NCBI GenBank assembly: GCA_016713985.1
Contig: JADJOD010000003.1
Location: 186,001-250,000 of the forward strand
Length of the DNA: 64,000 nt
From: Lewinellaceae bacterium
GTDB lineage: Bacteria > Bacteroidota > Bacteroidia > Chitinophagales > Saprospiraceae
Reading direction: 5' to 3'
Shown: positions 9,491-18,296 of the stretch, piece after piece
Layout: every line of letters begins with the position of its first letter
Position numbering within the stretch: the stretch's first letter is position 1
Position numbers and translations under genes: made by a program
The notes under the pieces: model-generated
What the model was told of the DNA's origin: nothing
The model's database searches: none
Seen by the model: the letters and a program-made list of their open reading frames with translations, nothing else

Positions 9491-10030
9491 ATGGATGCAT
9501 CTTTGAAAACACTGCTCGCAGCCTGCCAAAGGGGGGACTCGGGCGCGCAACGCCGGCTGTTCGAACAGTACAACTCCATGTTGTTCAACGTTTGCCTGCG
9601 CTACGCCCGCGACCGCCCCGAAGCGCAGGATATGCTGCAGGAAGCATTCCTCCTGATTTTCAAGGATTTGGGCCAGTATAAAGGAGAGGGCCCGCTCGGA
9701 GCCTGGTTGTGCCGCGTGACGGTGCGTGTGGCCTTGCAGCAGTTGCGGCGCAAAAATCCGCTTCGCGACGCGGAAGATTACAACGACCTGCCGGCAGCCA
9801 CATTCGACGTTCTCCCGGACCAGGAACTCAACAGTGAAGCGATCCTGCACATGGTGCAGCAACTGCCGCCGGGGTATCGCGCGGTTTTTAACCTGCACTG
9901 CGTGGAAGGTTGGCCCTACCCGGACATCGCCACCGAAATGGGTATCAACGAAAGCAGTGTACGGTCGCAATATACACGCGCCTGCAGGCAATTGCGGATC
10001 ATGCTCGAACGATCGCTTGCGGTGTTGTAA
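9491..10030 (+). CDS. ECF-type RNA polymerase sigma factor
   Basis: 179 aa, the usual ECF length. Region 2 spans ~residues 20-85 (LFEQYNSMLFNVCLRYARDR, then AQDMLQEAFLLIFKDL); region 4 spans ~115-175 (LPPGYRAVFNLHCVEGWPYP, then INESSVRSQYTRACRQLR, the helix-turn-helix). It directs core polymerase to a small regulon. The next gene on the same strand, 104 bases downstream, encodes a membrane protein with a short cytoplasmic N-tail, a layout typical of an ECF factor with its membrane-bound partner or anti-sigma. No ECF target promoter could be recognised upstream. Confidence 0.9.
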   Translation: MDASLKTLLAACQRGDSGAQRRLFEQYNSMLFNVCLRYARDRPEAQDMLQEAFLLIFKDLGQYKGEGPLGAWLCRVTVRVALQQLRRKNPLRDAEDYNDLPAATFDVLPDQELNSEAILHMVQQLPPGYRAVFNLHCVEGWPYPDIATEMGINESSVRSQYTRACRQLRIMLERSLAVL

Positions 10031-10052
10031 ATTTTAAACCAACAAGTAGTAC

Positions 10053-10072
10053 GGCGGATTTGCAAATCCGCC
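10053..10072. repeat. Perfect 20-bp palindrome (REP-like)
   Basis: GGCGGATTT-GC-AAATCCGCC between the sigma factor gene and its downstream partner. It has no T tract, so it is an intergenic REP-like hairpin and not a terminator; it may adjust the transcript ratio of the two genes. Confidence 0.55.
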
Positions 10073-10133
10073 CGGCAACTAAAAAACAAGGCATTACGGA
10101 AGCAAAAACAACCCGTGCCACAAAAAAAATATT

Positions 10134-12178
10134 ATGGAAAAGAAATCTCCACCCGATAACGGTTTTGAAAAGTTCATTCGCCAGGCGCTTCAAAAAACAA
10201 CGAGGTGCCCGACGACAATACCTGGGCGAACATCGCGGCGCAGCAAAACGGCCGGAACAACTGGCTGCGTCTGCGGTATTACGGCGCCCGACTGGCAATT
10301 TTCACCGGGGTATTGGCGGTTGCCGTGGCCGGATGGCATTATTTCGCCGGAAAAACGCCGGCCAATCACCCGGCGCCCGGTACACCGCAGCAACATGCAC
10401 CGGTACAAAAACCGCAGGCGGGCAACGATATTCCTTTGATTTCCAGTTTATTAACGACGAAAGAAGATATTTCCGGAATACCCCCGGCCGATAAACGCCG
10501 GAACAAAGTACCGGCAACAACCGTACGTTTTTTCGCCGAAGAAGGATTGCGTTATGAAAACCCCGCCACCGGCACCACGGTGTACATCCCTGCTCATGCG
10601 CTGACACGGGCCGGTGGCAAGCCGGTTTCCGGCGAGGTGGAATTCCAGTTGCGGGAATACCGCAGTCCGGCCGATTTTATGGCCTCCGGCATCCCCATGC
10701 ATTATTCGGACGATCGTGGATCGTATTTTTTTAACTCGGGCGGCATGTTCGACGTGCGGGTGACCCAACAAGGCGAAGCGCTGCAACTGGCAAGCGGGCA
10801 GGCTTGCGACGTACGTTTCACTTCCACCCACACACTGACTCAGCCCAGTTTGTATTACTTCGACGAATCGGATAACGCCTGGAAATACCAACCGAACCCG
10901 GCATTTACCACCGACGAACGCCCCCCCGTGGTGGCGGAGAACACAGCCGTGCGCGACAACCGCGGGCTCCAGGTTGCCTGTGTGCCGGCAGAAGCCGGTG
11001 CTTCCAGAGAGCAATGGGCTTTGCCGGAGGATGAGGAGGCCGCCGTGTGGATACAGGAAGCCGTGCAAACCGGGCACGATTACGCTTTTGGGAAAAAAGC
11101 CATGCCCGGCTGGTTTAAAAAACACCCGGACTGGACGAACGATCAGTTGCTCGGCGGGCTGGAGCGAAGCGCCATTCGTTTGAAACGCCACAAGGATGCG
11201 GACGATATGTTTTTCCCGGAGGACATGAACAACCTGTTCACCGAATTGAAAGCGTTTAAGGATTGTTACTTTATCATCGACAACGGCCTGGGCACCAAAA
11301 AATCGTTTACCAAAGAGGAGTTCGATTCTTATTGGGAACGTGTTTCGGTGGTGCAAATGATGGGTGCGCGTTGTTACGTCTCGTTTTTTGGCAAACAGGG
11401 TTTGTTGCAATTCTACGCCACCTTGATCGGCAGTACCGAAAACGCCGGATTCGACGCCGATAAAGTGTTGGCCGAGTATACCCGCCTGCGCAACGAACGA
11501 CAGCAAAACTTTGAAAAACAAGCCAATATGTGGCGTCATTTTCTCCGCATGGCTCAGCCCTTCCAGACGCCCGAAGAATGGTGTATGGATGCCACCACTT
11601 GGTTTAATTATTTCGAAGCCAACCTGCCGCTCATGCGCAAACGTTACGCCGCATTGAAAGAGCAAGGCCTCGGCGACGACCACGAACTGGCGGTAACAAC
11701 CTGGAAATCATGGTGCAAACGGGCGCGCGACATCGCTTTGGACAATTATAAAAACAAGGGTTCCTTCGACCGGGCAATGCCCAAAGAAGGTTTGGCTTAC
11801 GCGCTGCGAGTCACCAATTTCGGCACGTACAACTGCGACCAGATTTTTAACATCTTCGGCAGCGGCCAGGAAACGATCTACGTTTTAGCCGCCTTCAAAA
11901 CGCCGGACGGACGCAGGATCGTGCCACAATCGGTCAGCGTCATGGAGCGCAACACCCGGCTGTTTTTCACCCTGCCCAAAACCGAACGGGTGGTGTACGC
12001 GCCGGGACGCCAACTCGATATCATCGTAACGGACGCCGCCGGGCGGTTTTACCGATTGCCTGGCGCCCAATACGCCCGGCTCGACTTAAAAAACCAACAG
12101 TCTCACACGTTCACCATGGAGGACGTGACGGAAAAAACCCAAACACCGCGGGAATGGGCGGATTTGCTGGAGATATAG
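10134..12178 (+). CDS. Large single-pass membrane protein paired with the ECF sigma factor (one apparent frameshift)
   Basis: The ATG at 10134 begins MEKKSPPDNGFEKFIRQALQ; after one missing A in the run near 10190 the frame continues as NNEVPDDNTWANIAAQQNGR and stays open to 12178, about 681 aa. Residues ~1-50 would be cytoplasmic, with one membrane segment at ~52-72 (LAIFTGVLAVAVAGWHYF), then a large periplasmic part. Residues ~125-270 look like a beta-rich domain (GTTVYIPAHALTRAGGKPVS, GSYFFNSGGMFDVRV), similar in style to surface-protein ZU5-like folds. The C-terminal part has a Trp-rich helical stretch and a beta domain. I do not recognise the full family. Position and topology suggest a regulator or sensor of the sigma factor; this is inference. 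Confidence 0.65.
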
Positions 12179-12226
12179 GTCTGTTCAAACACAATATTCT
12201 ACGAACGCACCTGTAACAACAGGTTT

Positions 12227-12259
12227 GCCCCGGCGGCTCATCGCTGCCGGGGCTTTTTT
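12227..12259 (+). terminator. Rho-independent terminator after the sigma/membrane-protein pair
   Basis: GCCCCGGC stem (12227-12234) pairs with GCCGGGGC (12246-12253), followed by six T. Confidence 0.9.
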
Positions 12260-12340
12260 GGTAAAACGTTCACCGCCATTTATTTCTACCGGCAAAGGAG
12301 TTGTGAACCCCTGCCAGGTTCGGCATTGCGGACAATACAC

Positions 12341-12374
12341 ACAAAAACCCGGCGAAAAAAAGCGGCCGGGCGCC
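12341..12374 (-). terminator. Terminator of the 16.0-12.4 kb operon
   Basis: On the minus strand GCCGGG... CCCGGC... read as a six-bp GC stem (12348-12353 with 12365-12370) followed by TTTTTGTG, directly after the lipoprotein stop codon. Confidence 0.6.
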
Positions 12375-12926
12375 TTATTGCACTTTTACGGGGAAAGTCA
12401 CTTCAAAATCGACATCGCCACCAGGGTCAGCTGCGTTTTTATCCGCAGGCTCGTGATGCAACAAAATTTTAACGGTACCGTTGGCAGCCGTGCCGGTGGT
12501 CCAGGTAGATTCGAGGCCAAACGGATCGCCGTTGTCGTCTGTGTTCAGGTTGGAGATCAGCAGCCCGGCCGTAGCGGATTGGAAAACGAAAAGGTGTTCC
12601 ACATTTTCTTCTTCGATCTCTTCCGTGATGTCTTCCACCGGGTCCTTGGTATCGTCATACACGTGCAGATGGCAATTAAAAGCCCCGTTTACCGGTATTG
12701 CTATCTCGTCAATTGTGTTAAATACGCCGTCGCCGTCCGAATCTTCCGCTTCGAATTCCATATCAAAAGAAGTGCCGATGCCAATACCGGTCAGGTGCAC
12801 AACTACACGGGTAATCACTTCCTGCTGGGTGCCTTTGTTGTCTTTTTTACAACCGGAAATAAAAAGTGTTATTCCTGCCGCTGCGATCAGCAAAAGTGTG
12901 GGAAGGTGCAATTTTGAGTAGTACAT
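12375..12926 (-). CDS. Lipoprotein of a metal-uptake operon
   Basis: 183 aa from the preferred ATG at 12926 (an upstream in-frame start at 12962 would put extra residues before the signal peptide). Lipobox FISGC with the acylated Cys near residue 28, then a charged linker and a compact acidic beta-rich domain with DSDGDGVFN (an Asp-rich, calcium-loop-like motif), NCHLHVYDD and LLHHEPADK. The His-containing motifs would suit metal handling. It is the last gene of the group His-rich membrane protein - TonB receptor - lipoprotein, 53 bases after the receptor. Family otherwise not recognised; a periplasm- or surface-facing accessory of the receptor is the best inference. Confidence 0.7.
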   Translation of the reverse strand: MYYSKLHLPTLLLIAAAGITLFISGCKKDNKGTQQEVITRVVVHLTGIGIGTSFDMEFEAEDSDGDGVFNTIDEIAIPVNGAFNCHLHVYDDTKDPVEDITEEIEEENVEHLFVFQSATAGLLISNLNTDDNGDPFGLESTWTTGTAANGTVKILLHHEPADKNAADPGGDVDFEVTFPVKVQ

Positions 12927-12979
12927 AGTTGAAAATGTTTGAATTAACAATGAATTTTCCACGGGTTGCCCCGTTTACG

Positions 12980-15416
12980 TCAGTCGTTGGGAGAATGGAG
13001 TTTTTTATGTTTCAAATCGTTCATTATTAATAATTTATAGGGAAAAACGTCTTTATTTTCCAAAATAAGTTTTACCCTGAATCCTGCATTCAGGCCCGGT
13101 TCGTCGGTGTAATAGCGAAAAAAATCGAGGTATTCGCGGTAACGGGCATTCGCCAGATTCTGCACATAGAGCCCTGCTTCAAGCGGTCGGTTGCCGAGTC
13201 GAAAGGTATGCGACGCTTCCAGGTTCAGGGTGGTGAAGGCGTGTGGAGCGGCTTTTGTCAATCCTTCTTCCGGAATCCGGTTTTGGCGTTTGGCGGTGAT
13301 TGCGAGCAGCCGGATAAAGGTTTCGCCGGCGATTTCACGGCCGTTTTCTGTTTTACCGGATTTCAATTTCCATTTCAAACCGTACTGATAACGATCGGTG
13401 GGCATCAAGGGAAGCCAGTCGTGAAAAGTGGACGTTTCGCCGGGGGTATCGCGGCGGGCCACCCGAAACCCGTACAGCAGCGAAACCCGGCATTCGGCCT
13501 CCAGTTGCGGAGCGACACGAAGTGTAAACCCGGCATCTGCTCCCTGTAATACGGCATCGTCCTGCTGATAAAAATAGGCCGGAAAAGGACCGCGTATCGT
13601 TAGCACCGTGCTGTCGCGCGGTTGATTCAGGTAAATAAAATCTTTGATCCGGTTGTGATACAATGTAAGCACCGCATCGACCGAGGGGGATTCCCACTCC
13701 ACAGTAAAGTTGGTATTCCATGCTTTTTCGGAGTTCAGGTCTGGGTTGCCTTGTTCGTAGGTGCCGGCCCCGTGGTGTACGCCACGCGCAAACAACTCGT
13801 TGACGTGTGGGGGCCGCCAGGCATACCCGGTGTTCAGTTTGGCCCTGAGCCTTGGCGAAAAATGATAAATTACTCCTGTGGTACCCGAAAGGTTTCCAAA
13901 TGCGATGCGTTTGTCCAGGTTATTGGCTCCGTTGCCGGTAGTGGTGACGTGGTTCCAGCGGTAATCGTAGCGCAGTCCGGCTTCGAATTCCCAGGGAACC
14001 GGGAACCTGCGCCAGCGTTCTGCCGCCCACAGGGAACCACCCAATCCGAGGTAGTCGGGAATATACCCGCCTTTGCTGACGTAGTTTTGTTGTTGAATCG
14101 CCTGCACCCCGATACCACCCTGCCAGTGTCGGATCGGAAAATGTTCAAGCGCCAAATCCAGGGTGTTGCTCCACAACTGAAAAGTCACTTGCGCTTTGTT
14201 GCCGGTCGTCACGCTTTGGCGGCCCCGGTCATATTCCCGGCGCTGATTGTATTGAAAACTGTATTGTCCGCTCAGTTTCCAGACATCATTTATTCGAAAA
14301 TAAGCCTTGTATTTCAGTATGTTATGCTGAACGCGCTGGCGGGGACGGTCGATCAGGTAGGTAAAGTAATCGGGATTGCCAATGGGAGTATCGCTGGCAA
14401 TCGCCGCTTTCAACTGATCCAGGTTGCCCGTATGAGATGCCCTTAAAATACCGAATTGCTGCCCGAATTGCGAGGCGCTTACCAGGTGATGCCACCGCCC
14501 GTGACGCCAGTCGGCCATTGCGGAAAAATTGAGTTCCGACGACCCGGTGTTGCCCAGCCAGTAATCGGGCGCCCGCAGATTCCCGCTTCGTTTGGCCGTA
14601 CCCTGCAGCCGGAAAACTACATTATTACCTTTGGCCGCCAATCGGCGGAAGCGGCGAGTACACCACCCAAACCATTGCTAAACCACCCAGGCTCAGCCAT
14701 CCATCCATACCTGCCCGTTCGCGCAACGGCGCCGGCTCGAGTACAACGACGCCGGCCATAGCTCCCACGCCGTATTGTACACCCGCAGCCCCCTTCACTA
14801 CTTTGATCTGCCCGGCCGAAAAAGGATCGATTTCCGGAGCATGATCGGCCCCCCATTGCTGGCTTTGGAGCGTCACACCATCCGACACGATGGCAATCCG
14901 GTTGCTGTGTAATCCCTGGATCACGGGTTTGGCTACCGTAGCGCCGGAGTTGAGCACCGATACACCCGGGATTTTTTTCAGGGTCTCACCCAGATTAAGC
15001 CCCTGGGTTGCCGCCAAATCGGACCGGCTTACCACATTTTCGGCTTGTGTAGGAGCCGGCGCAATGGCTTTTTCCTGAATCAGCACCTCTTTCAGTACAG
15101 CGTCGTGAACCAGCCGGAACTCCATTTCCGTATTCTCCGTCAGGCTCACCGCCTGTGTAAAATGGGCGCATTCCACATGGTGAATAGCCAGGGTATACAA
15201 AGTGCGTTCACAGAGGTCAGGAATGACAAAATAGCCGTTTTCATCAGAAACAGCGCCTTTCCCGGCTTCCTGAATGGAAACCGTGGCGAAAGTCAGCGGC
15301 AGCCCGGATTCTGCTTCCAAAATATGCCCGCGCAGGGCGATATGGCAATCCTGTGCCTTCATCGGGAGGAAGTACAACAGGCACAACCCTGTAAGACAGG
15401 CTTTGCTGTTCAGCAT
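12980..15416 (-). CDS. TonB-dependent receptor, zinc/copper-type (frameshifted)
   Basis: Two open frames, 15416-14625 and 14641-12980, are halves of one receptor of about 810 aa. The first has a signal peptide (ending MKAQ), a regulatory-like domain (~25-110) and the plug with LGETLKKIPGVSVLNSG, VIQGLHSNRIAIVSDG and GADHAPEIDPFSAGQIKVVK, the last being typical of ZnuD-like/copper receptors. The second is the barrel, with GYAWRPPHVNELFARGVHHG near the C-terminal third. Between 14640 and 14700 the protein passes through a third frame (FSNGLGGVLAASADW), so two small indels lie within 60 bases. The upstream gene is a His/Cys-rich membrane protein and the downstream one a lipoprotein. I infer zinc or copper uptake; a Zur box was not found. 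Confidence 0.8.
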
Positions 15417-15577
15417 GATCAACAATGTGAGGCAGAAAAAACTGCCTGTTAGGAAAAAGAGGGTGAATCAATCCGCATTACCGGAGGAAGAAAATCTGCA
15501 TAGAACCGGGCAACGCCGTATACAGCAAACCCCTTCCCGCCAAAAACCGGAAAAAAGACAAACAGGTAAGGAAAGAT

Positions 15578-15985
15578 TCAAATCACCGGAGGGCCACGCC
15601 GCAATGTGGAGTCGCAGGCCGTTTTGGAGCCTGAAGGCGGCTGGTAAAAAACGGGCGGAACGGTGTCCGGAAGTTTGGAAGGTGTTGCCACCAATGCCGT
15701 GATCGTAATCACTTCCGGCACAAACAACACAAAAGCGCATAACGAACAATCATCGCCGATGTATCGCTCGTCGTGCAGGTGGGTGGTCTGCCCGTCGAAG
15801 GCAGCCGTACAAACGGGGTGATCGTGGTGGTGCCGGAAAAACTCGTGTATACTTTTCAACGACCAGGTCGCTGAAAAAACGAGGATCAAAGCCAAAGCGC
15901 CGAAACGCCGGTATGACGAATTTTTCGACAATGAAAAACGATTGAGACTGCGAAAGTAATCCTTGTAACGGACAATTCGCAACAA
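15578..15985 (-). CDS. Small His/Cys-rich membrane protein, first gene of the metal-uptake operon
   Basis: Up to 135 aa; no ATG is available, the frame opens with TTG codons and a start at the internal TTG giving a protein beginning SKNSSYRRF is also possible. One hydrophobic segment (FGALALILVFSATW) is followed by a metal-ligand-rich stretch: HEFFRHHHDHPVC, then HLHDERYIGDDCSLCAF, then a second hydrophobic segment (VLFVPEVITITALVA). Small proteins of this kind sit beside zinc/copper TonB receptors in Bacteroidota (from memory). It probably binds a metal at the membrane. It starts the three-gene minus-strand group that ends at the terminator at 12341-12374. Confidence 0.65.
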   Translation of the reverse strand: MLRIVRYKDYFRSLNRFSLSKNSSYRRFGALALILVFSATWSLKSIHEFFRHHHDHPVCTAAFDGQTTHLHDERYIGDDCSLCAFVLFVPEVITITALVATPSKLPDTVPPVFYQPPSGSKTACDSTLRRGPPVI

Positions 15986-16040
15986 TTTTGAAAATCAGGT
16001 TTTTGAATTCTCTGTATTCTGCAAATCCGGAAAATTCAGG

Positions 16041-16077
16041 TCAAAAAACGAAGCCCGGACGTGGGTGACCGGGCTTC
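16041..16077 (-). terminator. Terminator of hpf
   Basis: Nine-bp stem GAAGCCCGG (16050-16058) / CCGGGCTTC (16069-16077); on the minus strand it is followed by GTTTTTTGA. It lies 46 bases after the hpf stop. Confidence 0.85.
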
Positions 16078-16122
16078 CGGCCGCTGTGGCCGTGAAAAAG
16101 CGGGAAGGCCCCGCAGTATATG

Positions 16123-16443
16123 TTATTCGTCCATCATTGGTCCGCGTTGGCCTTGTTTCTCCTTGTGCCGGAGAATCTGGCGTTTGAGCGTAACAACGGA
16201 TGCATTGATGGCTGATTCGAATGATTTACCGGTTTTTTTATCCATCATCCAGCCTCCCGGCACGTGGAGTTTTACTTCGGTAATTTTTTCCCGGATTTTG
16301 CCGCCGGTGTCCTGCAATTTCAGGTGGACTTCTGCTTCGACATTGCGATCAATGTAACGGGTCAGGCGGTTGATCTTTTTCTCGATGTACGTAACTAACT
16401 TGGCGTCTGCGTGGAAGTGTACGGACTTTACACTAATGTTCAT
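16123..16443 (-). CDS. hpf: Ribosome hibernation-promoting factor / RaiA-type protein
   Basis: 106 aa from the ATG that begins MNISVKSVHFHADAKLVTYI; the ATG four codons upstream is less likely. The pattern of KKINRLTRYIDRNVEAEVHL and SFESAINASVVTLKRQILRH matches the short HPF/RaiA family, which binds the 30S decoding region in stationary phase and holds ribosomes inactive. There is no long C-terminal dimerisation domain, so it is the short form. It has its own promoter candidate (16544-16574) and terminator. Confidence 0.88.
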   Translation of the reverse strand: MNISVKSVHFHADAKLVTYIEKKINRLTRYIDRNVEAEVHLKLQDTGGKIREKITEVKLHVPGGWMMDKKTGKSFESAINASVVTLKRQILRHKEKQGQRGPMMDE

Positions 16444-16543
16444 CATACTCAACATTGAATTTAAATGGTGAATAATTTGGCTAAGGCTTTTTGGACTACT
16501 ATAAGAACTACGAGAAAGAACGTTCGTTTATTTTTTGACCACC

Positions 16544-16574
16544 CAATTTTAGGTGTTCCTTTAAACCTGGACAA
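16544..16574 (-). promoter_or_regulatory. Candidate hpf promoter
   Basis: On the minus strand TTG (16574-16572), 20-base spacer, TAAAATTG (16551-16544), one mismatch from TAnnTTTG. It predicts a leader of about 95 bases. Confidence 0.45.
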
Positions 16575-16693
16575 ATTTTTTCACAATTTTTTTTCACATT
16601 TCGTCTAATTTGTCAATTCATTGTTACGTCTTAGTCCTAATTCGCCAAATAATAAACCTTGATAATGGGTTGTTACAAAAGCATTGAAATATA

Positions 16694-16709
16694 GAAACGG
16701 TACTGTTTC
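16694..16709. promoter_or_regulatory. Imperfect palindrome upstream of the aldehyde dehydrogenase
   Basis: GAAACGGTACTGTTTC (GAAAC/GTTTC arms, GTAC core, one mismatched pair), 46 bases before the ATG. A possible operator; no regulator is identified. The rest of the 16456-16754 divergent region shows A+T-rich sequence and nothing else that I can name. Confidence 0.3.
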
Positions 16710-16754
16710 AAGAAACAACGGTTGAATTTTCAGACTTTTACAAAAAAATGCACC

Positions 16755-18209
16755 ATGAGCGAAGCCGTCATATCCTCTACCTCGCCCACCCAACAAACTG
16801 CGGAGATCAGCCGCATTTTCCAGCTGCAACAACAGCATCATTTCGCCGTGGCAGCCACTTCGGCTCGGCAACGTATCGCCAAACTGCGGAAGTTGCACGA
16901 TGTGATGTTGCAATACCGGGAGGAAATCACGGAAGCGGTCTGGAATGACCTCCGCAAAAGCCGGACGGAAGTCAATATTTCGGAACTGGGCGTTGTGAAC
17001 GGCGAGATCCGCCACGCGATCCGCAATCTCCGGTCCTGGATGGCGCCCAAACGGGTGGGTACGCCGCTTGTCCTGTTCGGCACCTCGTCGGAGATTCGTT
17101 ACGAGCCCAAAGGCGTTTGCCTGGTGCTTGCCCCCTGGAATTTCCCCTTCAACCTGACCCTGTCACCCATCGTGTCCGCCGTGGCTGCGGGCAACTGTGT
17201 CATGGTCAAACCCTCCGAATACGCCCCGTACAGCGCCGCCGTGATGAAAAAAATCATAGCGGAGTGTTTTCCACCCGAAGAAGTGGCTCTGTTTGAAGGC
17301 GACGCCACGGTCGCGCAGGATCCCTGAAACTGCCCTTTCACCACATCTTTTACCGGCAGCCCGGAGATTGGAAAAATGGTGATGCGTGATGCCGCCCGGA
17401 ACCTTGCTTCCGTCACACTCGAACTGGGTGGAAAAAACCCGACCATTGTGGACGAAACCGCCGATATCGGCGAAGCCGCCGCAAAAATCGCGTGGCTGAA
17501 AGCCATGAATGCCGGGCAGTCGTGTATCGCCACCGACTACGTGCTGGCACATGAAAGTGTGTACGAACGCCTTGTGGAAAAAATCGTGGCAAACCTCGAA
17601 CGGCAATACGGCGCCACGCCGGAAGCACGCGCCGAGTCGCCCGACCTGTGCCGGATCATTCACGAACGGCACTTCAACCGGGTTCGCGCCCTGCTCGACG
17701 ATGCCGTGCAACGCGGCGCACACATAGCCACGGGTGGCCGAACTGACGCCGCCAGCCGCTATATCGAACCAACGGTATTGACAAAAGTGCCTGAAGTTGC
17801 CCGAATCTGGGGAGAGGAAACCTTCGGGCCGCTGCTGCTCGTCCGGCCATACCACACCCTGGAAGATGCCTTGCGCTACATCAATTCCCGCGAACGGCCC
17901 TTAGCCATGTATATATGGAGCAAAAATACGCGTAACATCGAAACGATCCTGTCCGGTACCCGGAACGGCGATGTCACCATCAATGATTGCGGCACGCATT
18001 TTTACAACCCGAACCTGCCTTTCGGCGGCGTCAATAACAGTGGGATCGGTAAAACACACGGGGAATTCGGCTTCCTGGAATTCAGCAACGCGCGCGGCAT
18101 ATTGCGGCAAAACCGCATCTTCCCGATCACCAACCCGTTTATGCCACCGTACTCCAAACACAACAGCATCGTGCGGACGATGCTGGAAGGTGTGGTGAAG
18201 TGGTTTTGA
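16755..18209 (+). CDS. NAD(P)-dependent aldehyde dehydrogenase, class 3-like (frameshifted)
   Basis: One gene of about 485 aa in two open frames (to 17327 and from ~17350). The ATG at 16755 gives MSEAVISSTSPTQQ. Residues ~105-150 carry the Rossmann segment APWNFPFNLTLSPIVSAVAA. Near 17320-17360 two small indels break the frame; the bridged sequence reads LKLPFHHIF-TGSPEIGKMVM, exactly as expected for the family. The catalytic base lies in TLELGGKNPTIV and the nucleophile Cys in NAGQSCIATDYVL; the C-terminus has PFGGVNNSGIGKTHGEFGF and a hydrophobic tail. The short ~450-480-residue form with this tail resembles class 3 fatty-aldehyde dehydrogenases, oxidising aldehydes to acids. The damage looks like sequence error, not decay. 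Confidence 0.82.
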
Positions 18210-18229
18210 ATACGCGGTGACATTTTTTT

Positions 18230-18270
18230 ATAAAAAAGGTGCAAAATATTGACAGTCAATATTTTGTACC
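18230..18270 (-). terminator. Long A+T-rich hairpin terminator of the giant-protein block
   Basis: Perfect 12-bp arms CAAAATATTGAC (18242-18253) and GTCAATATTTTG (18255-18266), extended by GGT/ACC through one G-T pair. On the minus strand it is followed by TTTTTTATAAAA. It closes the minus-strand block whose last stop is at 18297 and faces the convergent aldehyde dehydrogenase. Confidence 0.7.
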
Positions 18271-18296
18271 TTCGCGTGAAAAAAAACAGGGCGACC

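Noticed and set aside
10451..11683. 410-aa minus-strand frame opposite the sigma-partner gene
   Set aside because: Shadow of the plus-strand gene; composition is that of reversed codons and no domain is recognisable.
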